A stretch of DNA of 64,000 nt from positions 186,001 through 250,000 of the forward strand of contig NZ_OY780935.1 in the NCBI RefSeq assembly GCF_963675965.1, in the 5' to 3' direction. Positions 1 through 8,111 of this stretch are shown piece after piece. The position numbers and the translations under genes were made by a program. Numbering within the stretch: position 1 is the stretch's first letter; every line of letters starts with the position of its first letter. The stretch comes from an uncultured Celeribacter sp. GTDB taxonomy: Bacteria > Pseudomonadota > Alphaproteobacteria > Rhodobacterales > Rhodobacteraceae. The notes under the pieces were generated by a model. It saw nothing but the letters and a program-made list of their open reading frames with translations, was not told the DNA's origin and did not search any database.

Positions 1-227
1 TGCGCGCCAGTGTTTCTGAATGGGTTTACGGGTTTTCGACCCTGGCCTACGATTCTCTGAGCGATGAGGAACTGGCCCAATACGTCGCGTTCTCAAAATC
101 CGATGCCGGGCAGAAGCTCAACTATGCTCTTTTCGCAGCCTTTGATGGCGTCTATGAACAGCTGTCACGTGGGCTTGGGGCAGGGACCGCGTCTTTGATG
201 AACGTCTTTGACGGGCAGCAGTTGTAA
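1..227 (+). CDS. DUF2059-like protein, C-terminal part
   Basis: Only the last 74 codons are in the window, in frame from base 3 to the TAA at 225-227. The visible part reads as a helical tail with the signature SDEELAQYVAFSKSDAGQKL, typical of the C-terminal region of DUF2059 proteins (the run in which residues near F-x-S-x-x-G-Q-K-L are conserved). The family is small, mostly periplasmic and of unknown function. The start, any signal peptide and the upstream neighbour lie outside the window. It reads toward rplU, but a promoter-like sequence lies between them, so it is probably a separate transcription unit. Confidence 0.6.
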   Translation, partial: RASVSEWVYGFSTLAYDSLSDEELAQYVAFSKSDAGQKLNYALFAAFDGVYEQLSRGLGAGTASLMNVFDGQQL

Positions 228-292
228 CCAAAGCCTGTTGTGCGCTCATGCGATGTCCGTGTCGGCGTCGCCCTGTGATAGCGGTAAAAGGC

Positions 293-321
293 TTGACTTT
301 TCACCCATGATTCCCGATACA
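293..321 (+). promoter_or_regulatory. Candidate sigma-70 promoter of rplU-rpmA
   Basis: TTGACT (293-298) and GATACA (316-321) are separated by 17 bases, about 195 bases upstream of rplU. The -35 box is close to consensus and the -10 box is weaker. It would give the ribosomal protein mRNA a leader of roughly 190 nt. Seen by eye only. Confidence 0.45.
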
Positions 322-326
322 GCGGC

Positions 327-366
327 CACCCGGCGGACCTTGCGGTGCGACCGGGTGTGTCTTTTT
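327..366 (+). promoter_or_regulatory. Leader hairpin upstream of rplU, possible attenuator
   Basis: CACCCGG (327-333) and CCGGGTG (351-357) form a perfect 7-bp stem around a 17-nt loop, followed closely by a run of five T (tgtcttttt). It sits just after the candidate promoter and about 150 nt before the rplU start. The shape is that of a weak intrinsic terminator or attenuator. Autogenous control by a ribosomal protein is an inference only. Confidence 0.4.
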
Positions 367-517
367 GACCGTCTGCCTTGTTTGGCAGCCTTGTTTTGGG
401 CGCGGTGAGAAGGCACGAAATGACAATCTCGTCCCCGGAAAGGGGCGCGCTGTTCGAGGTATGAACGCCGGAAGGCTCCGGGACCACAGAACGCGGGTAA
501 TTTGAAAGGAAGACTGC

Positions 518-1114
518 ATGTTTGCGGTTTTGAAAACTGGCGGCAAGCAATACAAAGTGCAAAGCGGTGACGTTCTGCGCGTTGAGAAACTTGCGGCTGA
601 TGCTGGCGAAAAAGTCCAGTTCAACGAGATTCTGATGGTCGGCTCCACCATCGGCGCCCCCGTCGTGGAAGGCGCGGCCGTGCAAGCCGAAGTCATCGAC
701 CAGATCAAGGGTGAGAAACTCATCCACTACGTCAAGCGTCGTCGTAAGCACTCTTCGCAGCGTAAAAAAGGTCATCGTCAACAGCTGACCCTGCTGAAAA
801 TCACCGACATCCTCGAAACCGGCGCCGATGCGACCGGTGTCAAAGCGGCTGTGGGTGCTGGCTCTGTTGCTTCCGCTCCGGCGGCTCCGAAAGCCAAGGC
901 AGCTCCGAAGAAAGCAGCTGCCAAGGCAGAAGCTCCGGCTGCTGCATCTGACGATCTGACCGCCATCACCGGTGTGGGTCCGGCTGCCGCCAAGAAACTG
1001 GCGGACGCAGGCATCACCACCTACGCTCAGCTCGCCGCTGTTGACGCCGACACTTTTGACGCCGTCAAAGTGAAAGCCGAGTGGATTGAACAAGCCAAAG
1101 AACTGGCGAAGTAA
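518..1114 (+). CDS. rplU: 50S ribosomal protein L21 with C-terminal extension
   Basis: Residues 1-100 are a canonical L21 (MFAVLKTGGKQY start, basic KRRRKHSSQRKKGHRQ tract at 73-88) that binds 23S rRNA in the large subunit. E. coli L21 has 103 residues; this protein has 198. The extra part is an Ala/Lys/Pro-rich linker (about 111-144) and a helix-hairpin-helix-like module (about 145-198, core DDLTAITGVGPAAAKKLADAG). Such extended L21 proteins are known in Rhodobacterales; what the tail does is unclear. The RBS is GAAAGGAAG just before the ATG. rpmA follows after 21 bases, the usual L21-L27 operon. Confidence 0.96.
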   Translation: MFAVLKTGGKQYKVQSGDVLRVEKLAADAGEKVQFNEILMVGSTIGAPVVEGAAVQAEVIDQIKGEKLIHYVKRRRKHSSQRKKGHRQQLTLLKITDILETGADATGVKAAVGAGSVASAPAAPKAKAAPKKAAAKAEAPAAASDDLTAITGVGPAAAKKLADAGITTYAQLAAVDADTFDAVKVKAEWIEQAKELAK

Positions 1115-1135
1115 GCGACATAAGGAGAGAACACC

Positions 1136-1405
1136 ATGGCACATAAAAAAGCAGGCGGTTCATCCCGGAACGGTCGCGACTCTGCGGGTCGTCGTCTCGG
1201 CGTGAAACTCTACGGTGGCCAAGAAGCCATTTCCGGCAACATCATCGTGCGTCAGCGCGGCACGAAGTTCTACCCGGGTGAGGGCGTGGGTCTTGGCAAA
1301 GACCACACCATTTTTGCGACCACGGACGGCAAGGTTAACTTCCGCAAAGGTCTCAAGAACCGCACCTTCGTGGACGTGCTGCCGGTGGCAGAGGCCGCTG
1401 AATAA
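1136..1405 (+). CDS. rpmA: 50S ribosomal protein L27
   Basis: The 89-residue protein begins MAHKKAGGSSRNGRDSAGRR and continues with the typical LGVKLYGGQ block, an unmistakable L27. L27 lies near the peptidyl transferase centre and its N-terminal tail reaches toward the tRNA acceptor ends. There is no N-terminal cleavage extension of the kind found in some Firmicutes. The RBS is AAGGAGAG, 7-8 bases before the ATG. It is the second gene of the rplU operon and is followed by a clear intrinsic terminator. Confidence 0.98.
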   Translation: MAHKKAGGSSRNGRDSAGRRLGVKLYGGQEAISGNIIVRQRGTKFYPGEGVGLGKDHTIFATTDGKVNFRKGLKNRTFVDVLPVAEAAE

Positions 1406-1434
1406 GCCGACCTCACAAGGTTTGAAAAAATCAG

Positions 1435-1465
1435 GGGATCGGCGCAAGCCGGTCCCTTTGCTTTA
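1435..1465 (+). terminator. Intrinsic terminator after rpmA
   Basis: GGGATCGGC (1435-1443), a GCAA tetraloop and GCCGGTCCC (1448-1456) form a 9-bp stem with one G-U pair, followed by tttgcttt. The stem begins about 30 bases after the rpmA stop. Confidence 0.75.
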
Positions 1466-1668
1466 TGCGGGTGTGTATTTCTGCCCCGACCTTGCGGACA
1501 GGGCGGCGTCAAGGCGCCGTCAGATTTTCGTGATGTAAATAGGGGCAGGGCAGATGGCGACTTACATAAGGCAAGAAAGGTCTCTTGCTGCTCTGACACA
1601 GATCGAACCCGGCGAAAGCCAGATCTAAGGCGAAGACGAGACCAGATATCGGGGAGGGAAGTATCGGG

Positions 1669-2223
1669 ATGGAGACGTTGCAGGAAAAACAGCAGGACAG
1701 GGTCGAAAGCCAGGCGGCGATCGAAACGGACCGCTTTGTACTGCGCCCGCCGCGCCGCTCTGACGCGGGATTGTTGGCGATGTATGCAGGCGACGAACGT
1801 GTGGCCCGCAACAGCAGATCCTTGCCCCATCCCTTGCCTCCGGGCGCGACCGAAGCCTTTATTGCACGGGCGCTGAAACCCGATGCCGTGGAAAAGGTCT
1901 GGGTTCTGGATGGTGCGGCACATGGGCTGTCCGAGGTTCTGGGCGTCATCTCGCTAAAACCACTGGACCGCGATCAGGCCGAAGTGGCCTTCTGGGTGGC
2001 ACCGTCCTTTTGGGGAACAGGGCTGGCCCGGACTGCGCTGAAAGCCATGGTCGAGGCGAACCCATTGGGGGCGACCACGATGTTTGCCGAGATTTTTCAG
2101 GACAATCAGGCCTCGGCACGTGTCGTCACGGCCGCGGGGTTCGATTACATCGGGGATGCGGAAACCTACAGCGTTGCCCGGGGCGGTCGAGTCCCAACGT
2201 GGACCTACCTGCGCAAACTTTAA
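1669..2223 (+). CDS. GNAT family N-acetyltransferase (RimJ/RimL-like)
   Basis: This 184-residue protein has the fold markers of RimJ/RimL-type GNAT enzymes: an N-terminal TDRFVLRPPRRSDA strand-turn, a central VAFWVAPSFWGTGLARTAL block matching the acetyl-CoA pyrophosphate loop (Q/RxxGxG/A type), and a C-terminal DNQASARVVTAAGFDYIGD motif. Such enzymes move an acetyl group from acetyl-CoA to an amine; the substrate cannot be read here. A purine-rich RBS (GGGAGGGAAG) precedes the ATG. A second GNAT gene follows 34 bases later, so the two are probably co-transcribed and may be old duplicates. Confidence 0.85.
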   Translation: METLQEKQQDRVESQAAIETDRFVLRPPRRSDAGLLAMYAGDERVARNSRSLPHPLPPGATEAFIARALKPDAVEKVWVLDGAAHGLSEVLGVISLKPLDRDQAEVAFWVAPSFWGTGLARTALKAMVEANPLGATTMFAEIFQDNQASARVVTAAGFDYIGDAETYSVARGGRVPTWTYLRKL

Positions 2224-2257
2224 GGACCCTTCGGGGTCGCCATATCGGAAGACCCCA

Positions 2258-2767
2258 ATGACCGCCCAGACCCTGACCACTGCCCGTTTGATCCTTCGCC
2301 CGCTGCGGCAATCTGATGGCCCTGACATTGTTCGGGCCCTGAACGATATAGAGGTCAGCAAATGGCTGACCCGGGTACCCTATCCCTATTCCGTGCATGA
2401 TGCGAACTGGTTCGCGGCCCATATCGCCCGAGAACGGTTTGTCTTCGGTGTGGAATTTGAGGGCCGGATCGTGGGCACCATCGGCTGCGAAAGGGAGTTT
2501 GGCTATTGGCTCGGTCGCGCCTATTGGGGGCGCGGGTTGATGCCGGAGGCCGCAGAAGCCGTGCTGACGGCCTATTTCGCTGCGGGTTATGATCGGATCG
2601 AATCCGGGTATTTTGCGGAAAATGCTCGTTCGGCCAGCGTTCTGCACAAAATGGGATTCGTCGAGACAGGACAGTCGACGTCAGCCTCTCTGGCGCGTCA
2701 GGGCCCGGTGGAACGGATCGACATGATCCTCACCCGTCAGGCGTTTGAAGCGCGAAACGGCAATTGA
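2258..2767 (+). CDS. GNAT family N-acetyltransferase, second copy
   Basis: This 169-residue RimJ/RimL-type acetyltransferase starts MTAQTLTTARLILRPLRQSD. The acetyl-CoA loop region is FGYWLGRAYWGRGLMPEAAEA and the C-terminal motif is SGYFAENARSASVLHKMGF. The frame is open further upstream, but that would put the start inside the preceding gene, and the ATG at 2258 gives the family-typical N terminus. It follows another GNAT gene of similar design. The substrate is unknown. Confidence 0.85.
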   Translation: MTAQTLTTARLILRPLRQSDGPDIVRALNDIEVSKWLTRVPYPYSVHDANWFAAHIARERFVFGVEFEGRIVGTIGCEREFGYWLGRAYWGRGLMPEAAEAVLTAYFAAGYDRIESGYFAENARSASVLHKMGFVETGQSTSASLARQGPVERIDMILTRQAFEARNGN

Positions 2768-2845
2768 GTTTAACATGCGGGCAAGATACATCTGCCCGAA
2801 AGCCCTTACCGACATCCGGTCGTGCGGGCAGTAAAGGATAAGACA

Positions 2846-3895
2846 ATGAAATTCCTCGATCTTGCAAAGGTCTACATCCGCTCCGGTTCCGGGGGGAACG
2901 GTTGTGTGTCGTTCCGTCGCGAGAAATTCATTGAATACGGCGGCCCGAATGGCGGGGACGGCGGGCGCGGGGGCTCTGTGATAATCGAGGCGGTCGACGG
3001 GTTGAACACGCTGATCGACTTCCGTTACCAACAGCATTTCTTTGCCCAGAACGGACAGGCCGGGATGGGCAACAATCGCACCGGTCACGATGGTGATGAC
3101 ATCCTGTTACGCGTGCCCGCAGGCACCGAAATTCTGGACGAGGACGAAGAGACTGTGATTGCCGACCTGACCGAGGTGGGCGACCGCGTCGTGTTGGCCA
3201 AGGGCGGCAATGGCGGCTGGGGCAATACCCGGTTCAAGACCTCGACCAACCAGGCGCCAGCGCGCGCCAATCCGGGGCAACAGGGCATTGAGCGCACCAT
3301 CTGGCTGCGTCTGAAGCTGATCGCCGACGCGGGCCTTTTGGGGTTGCCGAATGCTGGGAAGTCGACCTTCCTGTCGGTGACCTCGAATGCGCGCCCCAAG
3401 ATCGCGGATTACCCGTTCACCACGCTGCACCCGAATTTGGGCGTCGTGGGCGTGGACGGTGCGGAATTCGTTGTGGCCGATATTCCTGGTCTGATCGAAG
3501 GGGCCTCCGAGGGGCGCGGTTTGGGTGATTTGTTCCTTGGCCATGTGGAGCGCTGTGCGGTGCTGCTGCATCTGATCGACGGCACCTCAGAGGATGTGGT
3601 GGGCGACTATGAAACCATCATCCATGAAATCGAGGCCTATTCCCACATTCTGGGCGACAAGCCGCGTGTGACGGTGCTCAACAAGGTGGACAGCCTGCTT
3701 GACGAAGAGGTGGCAGAGAAGAAAGCCGCGCTGGAAGAGGCGTCAGGCGGGCGCATCTATGCGATGTCGGGCGTGTCGAAACAGGGGGTTGATACCGTGT
3801 TGCGCGCGCTAAAGGCCGAAATCTCCATGGATCGTCTGCGGATGAAGAAATCCGAAGACGGTGACGATGAGGAAAACACGTCGTGGCAACCCTGA
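2846..3895 (+). CDS. obgE: GTPase ObgE/CgtA
   Basis: This 349-residue Obg GTPase takes part in large ribosomal subunit maturation and stress signalling. The N-terminal Obg fold (about 1-155) is glycine-rich (GGPNGGDGGRGG). The G domain follows with P-loop GLPNAGKST at 166-174, switch II DIPGLIEGASEGRGLG at 212-227 and NKVD at 279-282. The C terminus is short and acidic. The ATG at 2846 matches the family N terminus MKFLDLAKVYIRSG and has an upstream AAGGATAAG. Its 3' end overlaps the proB start by 13 bases, suggesting translational coupling. rplU-rpmA-obgE linkage is common in bacteria; here two GNAT genes intervene. Confidence 0.97.
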   Translation: MKFLDLAKVYIRSGSGGNGCVSFRREKFIEYGGPNGGDGGRGGSVIIEAVDGLNTLIDFRYQQHFFAQNGQAGMGNNRTGHDGDDILLRVPAGTEILDEDEETVIADLTEVGDRVVLAKGGNGGWGNTRFKTSTNQAPARANPGQQGIERTIWLRLKLIADAGLLGLPNAGKSTFLSVTSNARPKIADYPFTTLHPNLGVVGVDGAEFVVADIPGLIEGASEGRGLGDLFLGHVERCAVLLHLIDGTSEDVVGDYETIIHEIEAYSHILGDKPRVTVLNKVDSLLDEEVAEKKAALEEASGGRIYAMSGVSKQGVDTVLRALKAEISMDRLRMKKSEDGDDEENTSWQP

Positions 3896-4983
3896 CGGAT
3901 GCAAAACTGGTCGTGATCAAGATCGGCTCGGCCCTGTTGGTCGAGGACGGCCATTTGCGGGCCGACTGGTTGACGGGTCTGGCCGAAGATGTGGCGATGC
4001 TCAAATCCCGGGGCATGTCGGTGATCCTTGTGTCTTCTGGCTCGATTGCCTTGGGGCGTGGTATTCTGGGGCTTGCACCCGGGGAGTTGCCGCTGGAACA
4101 GTCGCAGGCGGCGGCCTCGGTCGGGCAGATCCGTCTGGCGCGGGCCTATCAGGAGGCGCTTGAACCCCATGGCATCACCACGGCACAAATCCTTCTGACG
4201 CTTGAAGACAGCGCGGATAGGCGTCGGTATCTGAACTCGCGCGCCACGCTGGACGCGTTGCTGTCGCTTGGCACTGTGCCCATCGTCAACGAAAACGACA
4301 CCGTGGCCACAGATGAAATCCGCTATGGCGACAACGACCGTCTGGCCGCGCAGATCGCAGTGACGGTGGGGGCGGACCGTCTGGTGCTGCTGTCCGATGT
4401 GGACGGGCTTTATACGGCGAACCCTTCGGTGGACCCCGACGCAGTGCATTTGCCGGTGGTGGAAGACATCACCGCCGAGATCGAAGCCATGGCTGGAGAC
4501 CCAGTTTCGGGCGTCTCAAAAGGCGGTATGAGGACCAAGATCATGGCCGCCAAAACGGCGATCTCTGGTGGCTGCGCCATGGTGATCACCGAAGGTTTCA
4601 AACATCGCCCGCTGGCTGCGCTTGAAGCCGGGGCGCGGGCAACATGGTTCCTCGCCCATGAAGATCCCGATCACGCGCGCAAACGCTGGATCGGTGCAAT
4701 GAAGCCCAAGGGCGAAATCTATGTCGATGCCGGGGCTGTTGGAGCGCTGGCGAAAGGGAAGTCACTGTTGCCCGTCGGCGTCGAGGAGGTTGTTGGCCAT
4801 TTTGGCCGGGGCGAACCAGTTCTGGTGCTTGGGCCTGATGGCGCGCGCATCGGGCTGGGGCTGTCTCGCTACACCTCGGATGAGGCCGAAGCGATCAAGG
4901 GCGCGCATTCAGAAGACATACAGGCAATCCTTGGCTATGCGGGCCGGGCTGCTTTGATCCACAGGGATGATATGGTGCTATGA
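3883..4983 (+). CDS. proB: Glutamate 5-kinase
   Basis: ProB phosphorylates L-glutamate at the gamma position, the first step of proline synthesis. The 366-residue length fits the two-domain form: an amino-acid kinase domain (about 1-260, with KIGSALLV near the N terminus, SSGSIALG for nucleotide binding and VNENDTVAT) and a C-terminal PUA domain (about 275-360). The start is a GTG inside the end of obgE; it gives the conserved N terminus MATLTDAKLVVIKIGS. The stop overlaps the proA start (ATGA), so obgE, proB and proA form one coupled unit. Confidence 0.96.
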   Translation: MATLTDAKLVVIKIGSALLVEDGHLRADWLTGLAEDVAMLKSRGMSVILVSSGSIALGRGILGLAPGELPLEQSQAAASVGQIRLARAYQEALEPHGITTAQILLTLEDSADRRRYLNSRATLDALLSLGTVPIVNENDTVATDEIRYGDNDRLAAQIAVTVGADRLVLLSDVDGLYTANPSVDPDAVHLPVVEDITAEIEAMAGDPVSGVSKGGMRTKIMAAKTAISGGCAMVITEGFKHRPLAALEAGARATWFLAHEDPDHARKRWIGAMKPKGEIYVDAGAVGALAKGKSLLPVGVEEVVGHFGRGEPVLVLGPDGARIGLGLSRYTSDEAEAIKGAHSEDIQAILGYAGRAALIHRDDMVL

Positions 4984-6248
4984 GCGATACCACAGACGTA
5001 AAACAGGTGATGCAAGATCTCGGACGCCGGGCCAAAGCGGCGGCTGCGCAATTGGCCACAGCTTCGGCGGCGCGCAAGGAACAGGCGCTGAACGCGGCCG
5101 CCGATGCGATCTGGGCGCAGCGGGCGGAGATCCTGGCCGCAAACGAAAAAGACATGGCCTTTGGCCGTGAAAAGGGGCTGACCGATGCCATGATGGATCG
5201 GCTCAAGCTGGATGAGGCCCGGCTGCAGGGCATCATGGACGGGTTGCGCGCGGTGGCGGCGCAAAAGGACCCGGTCGGCGATGTCATGGCGGAATGGGAC
5301 CGGCCCAACGGGCTGCACATTCAGCGCGTGCGCACGCCCTTGGGGGTGATCGGCGTGATCTATGAAAGCCGCCCGAATGTGACGGCGGATGCCGGGGCGC
5401 TTTGTCTGAAGGCGGGCAATTCAGTCATCCTGCGCGGGGGGTCGGAAAGCTTTCACAGTTCGGGGGCAATCCATGCCTGTCTGGTGGCCGGGTTGAAAGC
5501 TGCGGGCCTGCCCGAGGATGCGATCCTGCGTGTGCCTACCCGCGATCGTGCGGCGGTGACCGAGATGCTGCATATGACCGATTACATCGACGTGATCGTG
5601 CCACGTGGTGGCAAGGGGCTGGTCGGACTGGTGCAACGTGAAGCCCGGGTGCCAGTCTTTGCCCATCTTGAGGGCATCGTGCATATTTTCGTTGATGCGT
5701 CCGCAGATCCGGAAAAAGCGCTCAAAGTCGTGCTGAACGCCAAGACGCGGCGCACAGGCATCTGTGGCGCGGCCGAATGCCTGCTGATCCACAAAGACAT
5801 CGCAGAGACGCTGGGCCGCGATCTGGTGGCCGCTCTGGTCCAAAAAGGGGTTGAGGTGCGCGGTGATGCGGCGGTTCAGGCGCTGGTCGCCGGCGTGACC
5901 CCGGCGACAGAGGCGGATTGGGGCTGTGAATATCTCGACAGCATCATCGCCGCCAAGGTTGTCGAGGATCTCGACGCGGCGATTGCCCATATCCAGACCT
6001 ATTCGTCCCATCACACCGATTGCATCCTGTCGGAAACGCAATCCCATGTGGACCGGTTCTTTGCCGAGATCGACAGCGCGATCCTGATGCACAATTCCTC
6101 GACGCAATTCGCTGATGGTGGCGAATTCGGTATGGGGGCCGAGATCGGGATCGCGACGGGCAAGATGCACGCGCGCGGACCGGTGGGGGCTGAGCAATTG
6201 ACCAGCTTCAAATATCTTGTGACCTCCGCAGGGGCCGTGCGCGGCTGA
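4980..6248 (+). CDS. proA: Gamma-glutamyl phosphate reductase
   Basis: ProA reduces gamma-glutamyl phosphate with NADPH to glutamate-5-semialdehyde, the second step of proline synthesis. The 422 residues match the family. The conserved YESRPNVTADAG block is at about 128-139, the catalytic cysteine is C262 in TGICGAAECLL, and the C-terminal EFGMGAEIGIATGKMHARGP signature is intact. The ATG overlaps the proB stop in ATGA, as expected for enzymes passing an unstable intermediate. A strong intrinsic terminator follows. Confidence 0.97.
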   Translation: MSDTTDVKQVMQDLGRRAKAAAAQLATASAARKEQALNAAADAIWAQRAEILAANEKDMAFGREKGLTDAMMDRLKLDEARLQGIMDGLRAVAAQKDPVGDVMAEWDRPNGLHIQRVRTPLGVIGVIYESRPNVTADAGALCLKAGNSVILRGGSESFHSSGAIHACLVAGLKAAGLPEDAILRVPTRDRAAVTEMLHMTDYIDVIVPRGGKGLVGLVQREARVPVFAHLEGIVHIFVDASADPEKALKVVLNAKTRRTGICGAAECLLIHKDIAETLGRDLVAALVQKGVEVRGDAAVQALVAGVTPATEADWGCEYLDSIIAAKVVEDLDAAIAHIQTYSSHHTDCILSETQSHVDRFFAEIDSAILMHNSSTQFADGGEFGMGAEIGIATGKMHARGPVGAEQLTSFKYLVTSAGAVRG

Positions 6249-6273
6249 TCGCTGTCCTCGCTCTGAAAGACAG

Positions 6274-6303
6274 AACGCGCATCGGACGTCGGTGCGCGTT
6301 TTT
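6274..6303. terminator. Intrinsic terminator between proA and chpT
   Basis: ACGCGCA (6275-6281) pairs with TGCGCGT (6293-6299) around an 11-nt loop and runs into five T. It lies between two convergent genes. On the reverse strand only a short T stretch follows, so it works best for proA. Confidence 0.75.
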
Positions 6304-6315
6304 CATATGGCAGGG

Positions 6316-6918
6316 TCAGGCGGTCAGGGTCAGCGTGTCGCCGCCCGCCATGCTGTGGATGCGGCGTCCGAGGAGGTCTGCCTGCAAGGGAGCCAGCAGA
6401 AACTGGATCTGCCCTGGGCTCAGGTCTTCGGCGTCGACGTCGGGGCGATTGAGCCTTGCCCAAAGCGCAGTATCTGGCGCCAACGTATCCCCACGGGCGT
6501 GCAGTTGCCATTGTTCGTTGCGATAGCCGATCTGGATTTCGCCGGTTTTGGGAAGCGCGGTTTCAAGGCAGAGCAGCATCAGACAGGCCAGTTTGGCCTC
6601 TTCGCGCAGGCAGTCGCTCTCCAGCCGCCACTGATACTGCAGACGCGGGGTCGACAGGTGTGTCAGAATGTCCGCCATCTCCGGGGCCCCAATACTCTGT
6701 CCGGTCGAAGTCGCGCCGAACGCGATGCGAAAGAAACGCAGACGGGCATTTGCATTCTCTACGCTTTTGGAGATAAGGCTGAATTCGGGGCTCTCGACAG
6801 GTTGCGTCAGGCTGAGCAGTTCGAACCCATTGGCAATTGCGCCAATCGGGCTGATTAGATCATGACAAATGCGGGAGCCGACTTTTGAAGCGATGTCGCG
6901 GGCAAAGGGTCTTGGCAT
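6316..6918 (-). CDS. chpT: Histidine phosphotransferase ChpT
   Basis: This 200-residue protein has the ChpT H-box, SRICHDLISPIGAIANGFELL, with the phospho-accepting histidine at H19. The rest is a degenerate histidine-kinase ATPase-like domain without a readable N-box or G-box, as expected for ChpT. In alphaproteobacteria ChpT passes phosphate from CckA to CtrA and CpdR; in Rhodobacterales this relay governs motility, quorum-sensing responses and gene-transfer-agent release. It is divergent from the small DUF3553 gene with only 42 bases between them, so their promoters must share that space or overlap genes. Confidence 0.85.
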   Translation of the reverse strand: MPRPFARDIASKVGSRICHDLISPIGAIANGFELLSLTQPVESPEFSLISKSVENANARLRFFRIAFGATSTGQSIGAPEMADILTHLSTPRLQYQWRLESDCLREEAKLACLMLLCLETALPKTGEIQIGYRNEQWQLHARGDTLAPDTALWARLNRPDVDAEDLSPGQIQFLLAPLQADLLGRRIHSMAGGDTLTLTA

Positions 6919-6960
6919 ATCGTTTCTTCCTTAAAGCAGACTTGGAAAGGCAGGCCGGGT

Positions 6961-7140
6961 ATGAATGATCTCAATGCGATGCTTGAGCCGGGACAAATGG
7001 TGCGGCATCCGCAGCAGCCGGATTGGGGTCTGGGACAGGTGCAGTCGAATATCGGTGGAAAACTGACGGTGATGTTTCAGCATGCAGGAAAAGTGGTGAT
7101 CGACAGCCGCCGTGTCGGGCTTTTGCCGGTGTTTGAATGA
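6961..7140 (+). CDS. Small DUF3553 protein
   Basis: A 59-residue protein, MNDLNAMLEPGQMVRHPQQP, continuing with a WGLGQVQSN turn and VVIDSRRVGLLPVFE at the end. The pattern (PGxxVRHPxxPxWGxGQV, then a small beta barrel) is that of DUF3553, also seen as a module at the end of some helicases. Its function alone is unknown. A GGAAAGG lies about 11 bases before the ATG. It is divergent from chpT, an arrangement common in Rhodobacterales. Confidence 0.8.
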   Translation: MNDLNAMLEPGQMVRHPQQPDWGLGQVQSNIGGKLTVMFQHAGKVVIDSRRVGLLPVFE

Positions 7141-7331
7141 CTGTGAACGTAAAGCTGTCGCGCAATGGGATGACTGGACTATGAGCGGCAGTGTAGCCGA
7201 GAGGCCGTTTGAAATAAATCTTCCTTTTTTCAAAGTTGAACTCCCTTGCGGCGCTGCGCCTTGTCGTTCTGTTGCATTGAGATGAACAAAACCTTAAGAC
7301 CTTGCCACCGTCAGTCAGGAATGCCCCACGT

Positions 7332-8111
7332 ATGAGTGCTTTGGACACGCCCCTAGAGCTTCGTTTTGCCCGTGATGAGGTCGATCTGCGCGCTGCCCAG
7401 CGTTTGCGCTATCACGTCTTTGTCGAAGAGCTCGGATCGGATGGGGATATGGTCGATCACGCGGCGCGGCTCGAAGCGGACAGTTTCGATCCGGACTATG
7501 AACATCTGATGTTGATCGATCGGGGTCGATCTGACGACCCTTTGGAACAATGTGTGGGCGTCTATCGTCTGTTGTCGGGGGAGAAGGCCGAAAAGCTCGG
7601 CGGGTATTACAGTGAAGCCGAATACGATCTGACCGCGCTCAAATCTTCGGGTAAACGTCTGCTGGAACTGGGGCGGTCCTGTGTCGCCAAAGATTACCGC
7701 GGTGGCACCGCGCTGTTTCAGATGTGGGCCGGGCTGGCGAAACATGTGATCGAGGAGGGTTATGACGTCCTGTTCGGGACTGCCTCGTTCTTTGGGGCCG
7801 ATCCGTCCCAGTATGCTGAGGCGCTTTCGCTGCTCCATCACCGCCATCTGGCACCGGAGGCATTGCGGGCGCGGGTTCTGCCCGAACATTTCCAGTCGAT
7901 GAATCTGATGGCGGAGGATGCCATTGATCGCAGGCGCGCCATGCTGGCGATACCGCCGTTGATCAAAGCCTATCTGCGGCTTGGCGGTGCTGTGGGGGAG
8001 GGCGCCTATGTGGATCGCGCCTTCAACACCGTGGATGTGCTGCTGATCCTCGACATCGACAAGATCTCGCCGCGCCAGCGCGAGATGTACACGCGGGGAT
8101 TGCCCGGATGA
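7332..8111 (+). CDS. olsB: Ornithine N-acyltransferase OlsB
   Basis: OlsB transfers a 3-hydroxyacyl chain from acyl carrier protein to the alpha-amino group of ornithine, making lyso-ornithine lipid. The 259-residue protein belongs to the hemolysin-like acyltransferase (GNAT-related) family: RFARDEVDLRAAQRLRYHVFVEELG at the N terminus, LELGRSCVAKDYRGGTALFQMWAG in the middle and LFGTASFFGADP after it. The frame is open to a TTG at 7302, but the ATG at 7332 gives the family-like N terminus. It overlaps the next gene by four bases (ATGA), so OlsB and OlsA act as a pair. Confidence 0.88.
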   Translation: MSALDTPLELRFARDEVDLRAAQRLRYHVFVEELGSDGDMVDHAARLEADSFDPDYEHLMLIDRGRSDDPLEQCVGVYRLLSGEKAEKLGGYYSEAEYDLTALKSSGKRLLELGRSCVAKDYRGGTALFQMWAGLAKHVIEEGYDVLFGTASFFGADPSQYAEALSLLHHRHLAPEALRARVLPEHFQSMNLMAEDAIDRRRAMLAIPPLIKAYLRLGGAVGEGAYVDRAFNTVDVLLILDIDKISPRQREMYTRGLPG

